Shown: in pieces, positions 10,201 through 18,416 of the stretch
Layout of the letters: every line of letters starts with the position of its first letter
How positions within the stretch are numbered: the stretch's first letter is position 1
Assembly: GCF_018860545.1 (NCBI RefSeq)
Contig: NZ_JAHKPN010000052.1
Span: 186,001-250,000, forward strand
Direction: 5' to 3'
Length of the DNA stretch: 64,000 nt
Source of the DNA: Winogradskyella psychrotolerans
Lineage (GTDB): Bacteria > Bacteroidota > Bacteroidia > Flavobacteriales > Flavobacteriaceae
Program-made: the position numbers and the translations under genes
Notes under the pieces: generated by a model
Databases searched by the model: none
What the model saw: only the letters and a program-made list of their open reading frames with translations
Told to the model about the DNA's origin: nothing

Positions 10201-11366
10201 CTTATGGTACTTTCGAAAAAAGATAACCAAATTTTCCCATCGTCAGCTTCCGTTATATCCGTGATTAAGTTACTCGATATGGATTTGTTATTATAAGGGT
10301 TATGCGAATAATTCTGAAAAGGTTTTTGGTTTTTATCAAATTTATTCAGTCCGCCTTGAGCTGTTCCAATCCACAAAACACCAAAAGCATCTTCATAAAA
10401 ACAGTTAATTCTATTACTTGTTAAACCATTATTATATTTTGACTCAAACTTAAAGGATACAAATTCCGATTTGTCAGCATCATAGTAAACGACGCCATTT
10501 TTCCGTGTACCAATCCATAATTTTTTATCGTCATCTAGGTATAGCGATAAAATATCGTATTGCAATTCAGGATGCTCCTGATCTGGAGTAAAATTTGAGC
10601 CGACAGTAATTAAACGACTGTTTTCGTGAAACGTTTGATAAAGTCCTGAATTTGTTCCAATCCACAATGAATTATCAACCTTTATAATTTTTTTTATATT
10701 ATCAATGTTTTCGTCTAGCTCTAGCTCTAAAACACCAATAGTGTAGTTTGCCTTTGCGTTGAAATCTACTTTATAAATTTTATTATTGGTGGCTACCAAC
10801 AATTCTGAATCTGAGTAAAATTCGAAATCCTTTATGGTGTTTTCGCATAATACTTTTTCCAAATTAATTTCTGTGATTTTTTTAACTTTTTCTAAGTTTT
10901 TATCCCCTGAACTATAGACTTCAATCTTTTTTGTACCTCCAACGAACACTCGATTTTTAGAATCTTCTTTGATACACATCACTCTTTTTGAGGATTTTTC
11001 TATGGGCAAAAATTGTTCTTTATTTGTTAAATAAATATTTAACCCCTCTCTTGTAGCAATCCAAACTCGACCTTTAGTATCACTTAAAAGATGAGATACA
11101 AAATTATCGGCCAATGATTGTTCTTTTTCATGATCGTGATAATAATGGTCAAAAGAATAGCCATCATAACGCACCAATCCATTTGGAGTACCAATCCACA
11201 AATAGCCCTCAGAATCAGAAATTAGTGCCGTAACCGTATTTTGATTAAATCCCTGTTCGCTATTAAAAGACTCTATTCTTTGATTACTAGATTGAACATT
11301 TTTAATTTGGGCATCACTAAAACTCATTGCTAAAAACGCGAAGAGATATATTAATTTTACTTTCAT
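7236..11366 (-). CDS. hybrid two-component system regulator (sensor kinase, receiver, AraC-type output)
   Basis: 1376 residues. Order: signal peptide (about 1-19), two periplasmic beta-propeller units of repeated WIGT/LWIG-type blades (about 35-720), a Y_Y_Y domain (about 735-805), one membrane helix (about 812-835), HisKA with ISHDFKTPLS and phospho-accepting His875, HATPase with an N box NLFSNAVKYS and G box GTGIGLALCKSL, a receiver (VIDDEQDVR, phosphorylated Asp1178 in VISDVMMPK) and a C-terminal AraC helix-turn-helix. Such proteins sense oligosaccharides in the periplasm and switch on the neighbouring polysaccharide locus. It lies directly upstream of susC on the same strand and probably controls susC-susD-sulfatase-fucosidase. 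Confidence 0.96.
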   Translation of the reverse strand: MKVKLIYLFAFLAMSFSDAQIKNVQSSNQRIESFNSEQGFNQNTVTALISDSEGYLWIGTPNGLVRYDGYSFDHYYHDHEKEQSLADNFVSHLLSDTKGRVWIATREGLNIYLTNKEQFLPIEKSSKRVMCIKEDSKNRVFVGGTKKIEVYSSGDKNLEKVKKITEINLEKVLCENTIKDFEFYSDSELLVATNNKIYKVDFNAKANYTIGVLELELDENIDNIKKIIKVDNSLWIGTNSGLYQTFHENSRLITVGSNFTPDQEHPELQYDILSLYLDDDKKLWIGTRKNGVVYYDADKSEFVSFKFESKYNNGLTSNRINCFYEDAFGVLWIGTAQGGLNKFDKNQKPFQNYSHNPYNNKSISSNLITDITEADDGKIWLSFFESTISHTHEKLNIKTVNQIQFNRLENQLNKLKDHWVLRLYQDDKGYWWISTNEGLYLYDEENDILKSIQVRIKDKLVSPIFYRLIEQMNDDQVILGGSEIVMLNNPWEAILNNKPIEAGQPLFDIGINNQINEYLKDDFGNFWFATINGVYRVAHNDDEWLIKNHISTQPDNNDLKLSNNRVFSMHKSLNKDIWLGTFGGGLMKVKLNTLGEPVEIKGYHKKDGLRDEAIYGILEDDNEQLWLSTDMGIGRFNPVNETFDFFDVNNGILSNNFRQSAYLKTRNGTMLMGGVGGLTVFNPSQIYKNEITPKILISRLKINNQPIVVGKEINNKVILERSIADTKELVIDNNSRNLSLDIIVQHSATPNKNKLAYKLEGVNTDWIEIDAGKTTATYTNLSPGTYNFLYKGANGDGVWTANTKSFTIVVLAPWYGRWWSIALWIILTILITYGVFKYQVKVEKLNQKLKFEQLDKERVRDMNQAKLRFFTNISHDFKTPLSLIIGPLEKIAEQNIDKGNQKYFSIIQNNISRLQRLIDQLISYRKAEAGHLELNYSKITLGNFIYPLMEAFEEYSQKTLLNFYYKIDEPNKLISLDINKTERVLLNLFSNAVKYSNLNREVNIEAGFIQDNESERLYIQVTNTSEGIPSDKIDRVFDRYYRAVDEKDDWSGTGIGLALCKSLIELMQGSIEVTSEVDKKTAFRIELPVVDKGDYLEEDELNKYQKLVTDWLPAELESNQDETLDILRPTILVIDDEQDVRAFLYESFKSKYNVLVAADGEEGLGKIQENPPQLVISDVMMPKLNGYELCEKIKSSIEFCHIPVILLTAMGDDIKEIKGLELGADDYIVKPFSIKYLEVRVKTLIENKQRIFAHFSRNSSIPKDALITSTRDKKFLEKINISIEKNMANSAFGVEELATDIGMSTSHFYRKLKELTGQAPNVYLRNFRLQKAAELLKANKNLTAADIMFEIGIESKSYFSSTFKKIHGVSPSEFTK

Positions 11367-11401
11367 TAGTGAGTGGTCAATTAAAAAATAATAGCATAGT
11401 T

Positions 11402-11442
11402 AAAAAAGTGGTTTTAATATTCAAATCTAACTCCACTTTTTT
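11402..11442 (-). terminator. hairpin terminator after lutC
   Basis: A 10-bp perfect stem, AAAAAAGTGG (11402-11411) with CCACTTTTTT (11433-11442), lies between the lutC stop and the start of the hybrid regulator gene. On the minus strand the 3' arm ends in six T, as expected for an intrinsic terminator closing the fucose/lactate transcript. The 21-nt loop is longer than usual. Confidence 0.6.
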
Positions 11443-11500
11443 CAGTCCTTAAATCAAATTTAGTGAAATTCTAATATGATGTAAAGGCTTTGAATTAGTT

Positions 11501-12088
11501 TTACTGAACAAATACAGACAAACTCAATGCACCATGTGCACCGATTACTAAAGACTGTTCGATGTCTGCTGTTTTAGAGGGTCCAGATATAAACACTCCA
11601 AAATCATTATGGGTATTCCCTAATTTCTGATAAGCCTGATGTAAGAAAGGAACAATAGTTTCTTTCTTTATAACCAAAACCAAATGTTTACTGATGAAAG
11701 GTAACACTCGCATAGGAATTTGATGATCAGGTATCCAAATTGCACCATTTTCGGCAACACCCAAATCACCTCTTAAAACCAATACATCTAGATTCTCTAA
11801 ATCGTGAGGCTTTTCAAGTTTGTTTAAATCTACTGTATTAAAGCTTTCAGTTCCTTCAAGTGTTGAAAAATTAACCTTAGTATCAGGAAACATGGTATTA
11901 ATTTGAGCAATAACATCTTTATCTGATGTAGCGTTCAATACATTTCCACCTGCAGTTTCCACCTTTAAAATAAATTCTTCAGATAACACTTTTGCATCCT
12001 TAAAAACTTCTAAATCTATATTAGGCAACGCAATAGCTTCAGGCTTGTTCTCCTTTGCTTTAGACAATATATGTTCTCTACTACTCAT
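11501..12088 (-). CDS. lutC: lactate utilization protein LutC (LUD domain)
   Basis: About 195 residues with the start at 12088 (MSSREHILSKAKENKPEAI); an upstream in-frame ATG at 12118 lies deep inside lutB and is less likely. The protein matches the LUD family: VLRGDLGVAENGAIWIPD, LPFISKHLVLVIKKETIVPFLHQAY and a C-terminal SGPSKTADIEQSLVIGAHG. LutC works with LutA and LutB to oxidise L-lactate to pyruvate. It overlaps the 3' end of lutB by 8 bp, indicating translational coupling. In this locus it would consume L-lactate made from fucose-derived lactaldehyde. Confidence 0.92.
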   Translation of the reverse strand: MSSREHILSKAKENKPEAIALPNIDLEVFKDAKVLSEEFILKVETAGGNVLNATSDKDVIAQINTMFPDTKVNFSTLEGTESFNTVDLNKLEKPHDLENLDVLVLRGDLGVAENGAIWIPDHQIPMRVLPFISKHLVLVIKKETIVPFLHQAYQKLGNTHNDFGVFISGPSKTADIEQSLVIGAHGALSLSVFVQ

Positions 12089-13448
12089 TCTTTTGTCGTT
12101 TTTTATACCAATCGTCAAAACTCTCTTTTGGCCCTAAAGGCAAATCTCTTTCTTTACCCCAAACGTTTGGTTTAGAATTAATCATTGACTTTGGTAAGTT
12201 TCTTAAAGACCACCGTGCTACTTTACCAACCTTTTCAAATTTTGTTGGTTTTGCAAAGATGTTACCCATCATTTTCATGGATGTCTTTTTAACAAAAGGC
12301 TGTTGGGTGTCTTTAGTAATAATTTGTCTCCATTTATATAACTGCGAATGTATATCAATCTTAACTGGGCAAACATCAGAACAAGATCCACATAAGGTTG
12401 AAGCAAATGGCAGTGTACTATGCTTTTTTAAATCTTTTCCTGGCGACAGAATAGAACCAATTGGTCCTGGAATGGTGGCGTCATAACTATGTCCACCACT
12501 ACGTCGGTAAATTGGACAGGTATTCATACAAGCTCCACATCTAATACAATGCAATGACGCTCTAAAATCGGGTCTGCTTAACTGCTCCGTCCTGCCATTG
12601 TCAACAATGACTATATGCATTTTAGCACCTTCTCTAGGTTTTTTAAAATGCGATGAATACGTGGTAATATGTTGTCCGGTTGCACTTCTTCCTAATAATC
12701 TTAAAAAGACACCTAGATGCTCTTGTTTCGGAATTATTTTTTCAATCCCCATACAAGCGATATGTACAGGAGCTAAATGAGCTCCCATATCTGCATTTCC
12801 TTCATTGGTGCAAACTACGATACCACCTGTATCTGCCACAGCAAAATTTACACCTGTAATTGCTGCATCGGCATGAATAAATTTTTCTCTTAAGTGTTTA
12901 CGGGCTTCACCTGTTAAATATTGAGGGTCTCCATCACAAGGCTTAGTACCTAAATGCTCTTGAAACAATACATCAACTTCTTCTTTTTTCTTATGAATGG
13001 CAGGCAACACTATATGGCTAGGTGGCTCTTTTGCTAACTGCACAATACGCTCCCCTAAATCGGTATCAATAACCTCAATATCATCAGCCTCTAAGTATGG
13101 ATTTAGATGACATTCTTCGGTTAGCATCGATTTACTTTTTACAACTTTTTTAGCGTTGTGCTCTTTTAAAATGCCGTGCACAATCCTATTGTGTTCATCA
13201 CCATCTTTTGCCCAATGCACTTGAACTCCATTTTTTAGTGCATTTTCCTCAAACTGCGTTAAATAAGTGTCTAAATTAGAAAGTGTGTGTGCTTTAATAC
13301 CATGACCTAAATTTCGTAATTCTTCCCAACCTGTTACAGTATGGGCCGCAATATCTCTCTTATGACGTACAAACCATAAAGCTTTATCGTGCCAATTGAC
13401 CTTTTTCTCATCCTTATTAAATATACTTGCTGCTTTTGAATGCGTCAT
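12081..13448 (-). CDS. lutB: lactate utilization iron-sulfur protein LutB
   Basis: 455 residues. The N-terminal two thirds form a LUD domain (HWAKDGDEHNRIVHGILKEH, KSKSMLTEECHLNPYLE, TGVNFAVADTGGIVVCTNEGN). The C-terminal part has ferredoxin-type cluster ligands: C301, C304, C307, C311 in CIRCGACMNTCP and C353, C356, C360 in CGSCSDVCP. Length and layout are those of LutB/YkgF. It probably passes electrons from lactate oxidation in a complex with LutA and LutC. It starts 15 bp after the lutA stop in the same minus-strand unit. Confidence 0.95.
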   Translation of the reverse strand: MTHSKAASIFNKDEKKVNWHDKALWFVRHKRDIAAHTVTGWEELRNLGHGIKAHTLSNLDTYLTQFEENALKNGVQVHWAKDGDEHNRIVHGILKEHNAKKVVKSKSMLTEECHLNPYLEADDIEVIDTDLGERIVQLAKEPPSHIVLPAIHKKKEEVDVLFQEHLGTKPCDGDPQYLTGEARKHLREKFIHADAAITGVNFAVADTGGIVVCTNEGNADMGAHLAPVHIACMGIEKIIPKQEHLGVFLRLLGRSATGQHITTYSSHFKKPREGAKMHIVIVDNGRTEQLSRPDFRASLHCIRCGACMNTCPIYRRSGGHSYDATIPGPIGSILSPGKDLKKHSTLPFASTLCGSCSDVCPVKIDIHSQLYKWRQIITKDTQQPFVKKTSMKMMGNIFAKPTKFEKVGKVARWSLRNLPKSMINSKPNVWGKERDLPLGPKESFDDWYKKRQKNE

Positions 13449-13463
13449 TTCTTCCTGTTTAAA

Positions 13464-14201
13464 TTAGATGGTACTATTTAATATTTCGGCAATATGTAAC
13501 ACTTTCAAAGGCTGTTTATTCCGAGTAATTAAGCCTTCTAAATGCATTAAACAAGATGTGTCTGTTGCCGTGATAACTTCTGCTCCACTATCTAAATGAT
13601 CTTGAATTCTATCTTTCCCCATTTTTACAGAGATTGCTTCTTCAGTTACAGCAAATGTGCCTCCAAATCCGCAACATTCGTCTTTTCTAGTTAATGTTAC
13701 TAGTTCGACTCCCGAAACTTCTTGTAACAATTCATCAATATAAGAATACTCCGTACCTACATTTTCTGAGCAAGACCCTAATCGCAAACCTCGTAATCCA
13801 TGACAACTTTTATGAACACCTACTTTATGTGGAAAACTTGCTCCAATATGCTTTATTTTTAAGATATTAACTATAAAATCACAAAGCTCATAGGTTTTGT
13901 TACGAACATTAACCACATCATCTGTTTGCTCAATAATATTGTAATGTTTTTTTACATGATAAGCACAACTTCCTGAAGGCGTCACTATGTAATCAAAGTC
14001 TTTAAAATTTTCAACAAAGTTTTGACAAGCGCCAACAGACTCATTTTCATATCCTGAATTTGCCATGGGCTGACCGCAACATGTTTGTCCATAAGGATAG
14101 CCTACGTCTACATTAAGCTTTTCTAAAAGCTCCAAAGTTGCTATTCCAACTTGTGGATATAACTGATTGATATAACAAGGAATAAATAATCCTACTTTCA
14201 T
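13464..14201 (-). CDS. lutA: lactate utilization protein LutA (CCG-domain subunit)
   Basis: 245 residues with two cysteine-rich CCG domains: QTCCGQPMANSGY at about 40-52 and a second block with HKSCHGLRGLRLG and DECCGFGGTFAV. These motifs, found in heterodisulfide-reductase-like subunits, and the length match LutA/YkgE. With LutB and LutC it forms the L-lactate oxidation system. The order lutA-lutB-lutC is the standard one. The gene follows fucP by 75 bp, which ties lactate oxidation to fucose breakdown. Confidence 0.94.
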   Translation of the reverse strand: MKVGLFIPCYINQLYPQVGIATLELLEKLNVDVGYPYGQTCCGQPMANSGYENESVGACQNFVENFKDFDYIVTPSGSCAYHVKKHYNIIEQTDDVVNVRNKTYELCDFIVNILKIKHIGASFPHKVGVHKSCHGLRGLRLGSCSENVGTEYSYIDELLQEVSGVELVTLTRKDECCGFGGTFAVTEEAISVKMGKDRIQDHLDSGAEVITATDTSCLMHLEGLITRNKQPLKVLHIAEILNSTI

Positions 14202-14276
14202 TTTTAATGATTTAATTCAATGTATAACACGACATACATTTTGAGAACTTCGAATCTCAATTTTTCTCACTTTCTA

Positions 14277-15578
14277 TTAATCGGCATGTACTTTTAGTGT
14301 TCTATAGCCATAAAAGGCAATAAAACAAAAGCAAATAAAAGGCAATATAAACGAAGCATTTACAGCTGCAAAGGATCCTACAGTTCCCATATCAATAATA
14401 GAACCTTGTAAGATTGGCATTAAAGCACCACCAACAATGGCCATCACCAATCCTGCGGCACCAAGTGTAGAATCTTCTTCACTTAAACCGTTAAGTGCAA
14501 TACCATAAATGGTAGGAAACATTAATGACATAAAAGCTGACGTTGCGACTAGCAAATACAGTCCCATCATACCTTCTATCATTATAACACCAAATGTTGT
14601 TGCCATAGCACAAAGCGCAAAAATCATCAGTAACTTTTTAGCATTTACATATTTCATTAAAAAGGTACTGATAAATCTACTTGATAAAAAGATCGTCATT
14701 GCTACAATATTATAGTTTTGAGCCGTGGCTTTTGAAATACCTAAATTATCAGCGTATTGAATGATAAATGTCCAACACATAATCTGTGCTGCCACATAAA
14801 ACAATTGTGCTAAAACACCTTCTCTATATTTTCCATTAGCAAATAATCTCTTAAAAGAATCCGCTGCAGAACCCTGTTCGTCATTTTTAGCACGCTTTGG
14901 CATTTTAGTTGCTGCAATTACGATAAGCATAATAATAACAACAACACCTAAAATCACATAAGGGTTTCTAATAATAGCTAAATCGTTAGTTCTAATAACG
15001 GCTTTTTGTGCTTCATCTAACGTGGTGAAAATTAACTCTCCCATTTCGTTTCGTTTATCCGAATCCAATGCCGTAAGAATGAATTTAGAAGCAACAAACA
15101 TTCCAAAAAGCGATCCTATTGGATTAAAGGCTTGTGCCAAATTTAAACGTTGTGTTGCCGTACGTTCATCTCCCATTGATAAAATATAGGGATTTGCCGT
15201 TGTTTCTAAAAATGCCAATCCAAATGTTAAAATATAAAGTGACCCTAAAAAGAATCCAAAAACTTCAAATTGCGCTGCTGGATAAAATAATAAGGCTCCA
15301 AAAGCATATAACGAAAGTCCTAATAAAATTCCTTTTTTATAACTATATTTTCTGACAAATAGCGCTGCAGGAATTGCCATTGTTGCATAACCTCCATAAA
15401 ATGCGAATTGTACTAGAGCCGCTTTGGCTGTAGAAATTTCCATTACGGTACCAAATGCGGCAACCATAGGATTTGTAATATCATTTGCAAAACCCCATAA
15501 TGCAAATAAAGAGGTGATTAAAATAAATGGAATTAATACATCTTTGGAGACTACTGGTACTTTTTCTGTGGTTTTCAT
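14277..15578 (-). CDS. fucP: L-fucose:H+ symporter, MFS family
   Basis: 433 residues, about 12 membrane helices. It resembles E. coli FucP along its length: FALWGFANDITNPM near the start, AFYGGYATMAIPAALFVRKYSYKKGI, and FLETTANPYILSMG followed by RLNLAQAFNPIGS. Asp33 and Glu125 line up with FucP Asp46 and Glu135, the charged residues needed for proton-coupled fucose transport. It should import L-fucose across the inner membrane. It lies between aldA (117 bp upstream) and lutA on the same strand. Other hexose symporters of this subfamily are possible, but the neighbours favour fucose. Confidence 0.92.
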   Translation of the reverse strand: MKTTEKVPVVSKDVLIPFILITSLFALWGFANDITNPMVAAFGTVMEISTAKAALVQFAFYGGYATMAIPAALFVRKYSYKKGILLGLSLYAFGALLFYPAAQFEVFGFFLGSLYILTFGLAFLETTANPYILSMGDERTATQRLNLAQAFNPIGSLFGMFVASKFILTALDSDKRNEMGELIFTTLDEAQKAVIRTNDLAIIRNPYVILGVVVIIMLIVIAATKMPKRAKNDEQGSAADSFKRLFANGKYREGVLAQLFYVAAQIMCWTFIIQYADNLGISKATAQNYNIVAMTIFLSSRFISTFLMKYVNAKKLLMIFALCAMATTFGVIMIEGMMGLYLLVATSAFMSLMFPTIYGIALNGLSEEDSTLGAAGLVMAIVGGALMPILQGSIIDMGTVGSFAAVNASFILPFICFCFIAFYGYRTLKVHAD

Positions 15579-15616
15579 GTTTTAGCTTTAGTGAGTAAAT
15601 ACATCTTTTTAGAGAA

Positions 15617-15663
15617 AAAGCATACTATAGTTTAAATGAATCTCACTTATTATAGTATGCTTT
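15617..15663 (-). repeat. 13-bp perfect inverted repeat between aldA and fucP
   Basis: AAAGCATACTATA (15617-15629) and TATAGTATGCTTT (15651-15663) pair perfectly around a 21-nt loop. On the minus strand the 3' arm is followed by TTCTCTAAAAAG, so it could be a weak terminator or a processing hairpin that sets different levels of aldA and fucP. The loop region on that strand, ATTTAAACTATA, is partly similar to the shared aldA/rhaD motif. Confidence 0.6.
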
Positions 15664-15695
15664 ACTACTAAACAATAATTTTAATATCGTGACGA

Positions 15696-17135
15696 CTATT
15701 GGTATTGCGTGTATATCACTTTAGTTTGTAAGTACTCTTCCATACCATGTTTACCATCCGCTCCACCTAATCCAGATTTTTTCCAACCTGCATGGAATCC
15801 TTGAATGGCTTCAAAATGCTCTCTGTTCACATAAGTTTCTCCATACTCTAATTGATCGCAAGCATGCATGACTTTATTAATATTTTCTGAAAAGATAGAT
15901 GATGTTAATCCGTATTCACTATCATTTGCAAGTGCTATCGCTTCATCTAATGTATTAAACTTCATTACTGGTAATACAGGCCCAAAAACTTCTTCTTGTA
16001 TGATCTGCATATCTTGAGTCACGTTTGTCAATAACGTTGGTTGGTAGAAATACCCCTTATCAAAATTCGCTGCACGACCTCCACCTACAACAACTTCAGC
16101 TCCTTCTTTTTTAGCATATTCCACCATTTCAGCAACTTTATCGTATTGCGCTTTAGAAACAAGACTACTCATGTCTGGATTGTTATCAGAGAATGCATCT
16201 TCAACTTTTACTTCGCTCATTTTCTTAGTCACCTTAGACATGAACTCATCATATATTGAATCTTCAACATAAACGCGTTCTGCACAGTTACAAACTTGAC
16301 CACTGTAAATTATTCTAGAGGATACTACGGCGTTTACCGCTAGGTCTAGGTTAGCATCAGCACATACAATTGCAGGTGCTTTACCACCTAATTCCAATGA
16401 TACTTTAGTTATGTTTTGAGACGCAGCCTCCATAACTTTCTGACCAGCAAACACACTTCCTGTTAAGCTAATAATACCTGTAATCGGACTTGTTGTTAAT
16501 GCATTTCCAACAATAGGCCCTGAACCACAAACGACATTTAAAACTCCTGCAGGAAGATCTATTTTTTCAATTAACTTAATGAATTCCATTATAGTATTAG
16601 GAGCCACACAACTCGGCTTAATAACACAGGTATTACCTGTTACCAATGAAGGAGCAATTTTACGAGCGGCTACAAAAAATGGAAAGTTCCATGGGCAAAT
16701 ACCCACTGCTACACCTATAGGTGCTTTGTGTAAATAAATATGTTCTTTCTTACGATCACTTTGGATGATTTCACCTTCAATACGTCTTGCCCAACCTGCA
16801 TTATAACTAAAATACTCTGCAGTAACGTCAATCTCAACTTGTGCCAATCCAATAACCTTGGCTTGCTCTTTAGCTAAAGTCTCTGCTAAAAACACACGAT
16901 TCTCACGAATTACATCAGCCATTTTATGCAAATACCCAGCTCTTTCAACAGCAGTAAGTGATTTCCAACCATGTTGCGCAGCTTTAGCTGCTTCTAATGC
17001 GTCATTTGCATCCGCGATTGAACCTTGTGGTATTAAAGACAAAACTTCTTCGGTACATGGGTTTAAAACTTCTGTAGTTTCTGTTGAAGTTGATTTCACA
17101 AATTTACCATTGATGTATTGATCAAATTGTTTCAT
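15696..17135 (-). CDS. aldA: lactaldehyde dehydrogenase
   Basis: 479 residues, the same length as E. coli AldA and very similar to it: YNAGWARRIEGEIIQSDR, GICPWNFPFFVAARKIAP, TKVSLELGGKAPAIV, SGQVCNCAERVYVEDSIYD and a C-terminal ETYVNREHFEAIQGFHAGW. The catalytic general base is Glu248 in LELGG and the nucleophile Cys282 in GQVC. It oxidises L-lactaldehyde, the product of the aldolase step, to L-lactate with NAD+. The lutABC genes on the same strand then take lactate to pyruvate. A motif shared with the rhaD promoter lies 157 bp upstream. Confidence 0.95.
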   Translation of the reverse strand: MKQFDQYINGKFVKSTSTETTEVLNPCTEEVLSLIPQGSIADANDALEAAKAAQHGWKSLTAVERAGYLHKMADVIRENRVFLAETLAKEQAKVIGLAQVEIDVTAEYFSYNAGWARRIEGEIIQSDRKKEHIYLHKAPIGVAVGICPWNFPFFVAARKIAPSLVTGNTCVIKPSCVAPNTIMEFIKLIEKIDLPAGVLNVVCGSGPIVGNALTTSPITGIISLTGSVFAGQKVMEAASQNITKVSLELGGKAPAIVCADANLDLAVNAVVSSRIIYSGQVCNCAERVYVEDSIYDEFMSKVTKKMSEVKVEDAFSDNNPDMSSLVSKAQYDKVAEMVEYAKKEGAEVVVGGGRAANFDKGYFYQPTLLTNVTQDMQIIQEEVFGPVLPVMKFNTLDEAIALANDSEYGLTSSIFSENINKVMHACDQLEYGETYVNREHFEAIQGFHAGWKKSGLGGADGKHGMEEYLQTKVIYTQYQ

Positions 17136-17167
17136 AATTAGTATTTTAAGATTATTGTTTAGTTTAT

Positions 17168-17201
17168 TACTTTAAAAAAAAGACTGTTCCTTTTTAAAGT
17201 A
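17168..17201 (-). repeat. inverted repeat in the aldA 5' region
   Basis: TACTTTAAAAA (17168-17178) and TTTTTAAAGTA (17191-17201) pair perfectly around 12 nt, 33-66 bp upstream of the aldA start. No T tract follows on the minus strand. It could be a 5' untranslated hairpin or an operator; no function can be assigned. Confidence 0.45.
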
Positions 17202-17291
17202 TAATTATAGTTTCTGAACAAGAGAAAACCGTTCACATACAAAATTGATAAATAAAACAGGAATAATATTTATCTATAATATTCCACTTTA

Positions 17292-17307
17292 TGTATAATT
17301 TAAACAT
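17292..17307 (-). promoter_or_regulatory. shared 16-bp motif upstream of aldA, candidate fucose operator
   Basis: Read towards aldA the sequence is ATGTTTAAATTATACA. The identical 16 bases occur at 18319-18334 upstream of rhaD in the same orientation relative to that gene. The inner 15 bases (TGTTTAAATTATACA) are an imperfect palindrome, 12 of 15 positions symmetric. It lies 157 bp upstream of the aldA start and 46 bp beyond the AraC-type regulator stop. Confidence 0.6.
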
Positions 17308-17352
17308 TACTAAATTTCATATAACAATCAAAAACTATAATCCTAAAAACAA

Positions 17353-18258
17353 TTAGGATGTATATCTACCCGATTTATAAAGGGCAGGAGAAATACCGGT
17401 TATTGATTTAAAGACCCTTGAAAAATGATAACGATCTGAAAACCCCAATTTAAAAGCTATGTTTTCAATAGTATCGTTTGTATAGTCAAAAATCTCACAA
17501 GCTTTGGCTATTTTTCGGTTTTGAATAAATTTGTGTAACGTAATATTCATTTCATCCTTAAACAAACGCGCGAAAGAATTTGGTGCCATATTAACTATAG
17601 CCGCCAGCTCAGGATTACTTAATTTTTCTTCAATATGAGCTTCAATAAAACGGTGAGCTGTTAATACGCGATCATCAATAATGATTGTTTTCCACAATTC
17701 CGGACCAATATTAGATATCGCTTCTTTAACAAAAGACTGCAACCTCATATTAAAGGTGAGCTTAAAATCATGGTTTTCAATCTTTAGTCTTTCTGTTAAA
17801 TATACTAAGCGCTCTTTAAGATGATCCGTTAATTCAATTTTAAAAATACCAGGAGATACGTTATCGAAAGGTGCACCTAAATTAAAATGGGTAAAAAAAT
17901 GTAACAAGTATTTTTTCTCATAGTAGGCTTCATTATGGCTTTCGGATAAGTTTTTTCCTGAAACATGTATACCAGAATCAAATTTAGAATTTTTTAAATA
18001 GCGCGTAGAAAATGATGTAAAAGGTGAAATAATATATAGATAATTTGACTCCATCGTATAGACTGTTTCCTGAAGTGTTAATTGTCCTCCTCCATTTTTA
18101 TTCCAATAAATACGCCAAAACGGATACACCATATCGTGGCAATCCCACAGACCCAAATACCAATATCTGCAGCACAAGAGTTTTAAATTAACATCTATAA
18201 AATTTTGTTTTTTATTAGATGGGTCTCCTAAATCAATCTTATTTATAACTTTTCCCAT
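17353..18258 (-). CDS. AraC family transcriptional regulator, probable fucose regulator
   Basis: 301 residues. The C-terminal 100 residues are a clear double helix-turn-helix of the AraC type: NPELAAIVNMAPNSFARLFK, then DTIENIAFKLGFSDRYHF and SRVFKSITGISPALYK. The N-terminal region (WYLGLWDCHDMVYPFWRIYW and following) resembles a sugar-sensing cupin-like domain. It lies between aldA and rhaD and is divergent from rhaD with a 158-bp gap, so it is the natural candidate to control both fucose gene sets. Whether the effector is fucose, fuculose or a phosphate ester cannot be read from sequence. Confidence 0.88.
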   Translation of the reverse strand: MGKVINKIDLGDPSNKKQNFIDVNLKLLCCRYWYLGLWDCHDMVYPFWRIYWNKNGGGQLTLQETVYTMESNYLYIISPFTSFSTRYLKNSKFDSGIHVSGKNLSESHNEAYYEKKYLLHFFTHFNLGAPFDNVSPGIFKIELTDHLKERLVYLTERLKIENHDFKLTFNMRLQSFVKEAISNIGPELWKTIIIDDRVLTAHRFIEAHIEEKLSNPELAAIVNMAPNSFARLFKDEMNITLHKFIQNRKIAKACEIFDYTNDTIENIAFKLGFSDRYHFSRVFKSITGISPALYKSGRYTS

Positions 18259-18318
18259 AGAAACTAATGACCATAACTTTAAAAAACTACCACAACACCT
18301 CTTAATAAGAAATGATGC

Positions 18319-18334
18319 ATGTTTAAATTATACA
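18319..18334 (+). promoter_or_regulatory. shared 16-bp motif upstream of rhaD, candidate fucose operator
   Basis: ATGTTTAAATTATACA, identical to the copy upstream of aldA and oriented the same way relative to its gene. It lies 82 bp before the rhaD ATG and 60 bp before the start of the divergent AraC-type regulator, so a bound protein could act on both. A weak -7-like element, TAACTTTA, lies nearer to rhaD. Confidence 0.6.
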
Positions 18335-18416
18335 CAAATATACAGATTTTAAATATTTTTATTTCTACTGTGCATTATAACTTTACACTTCAAGAATAAT
18401 TAAAAAATATCTTTTT

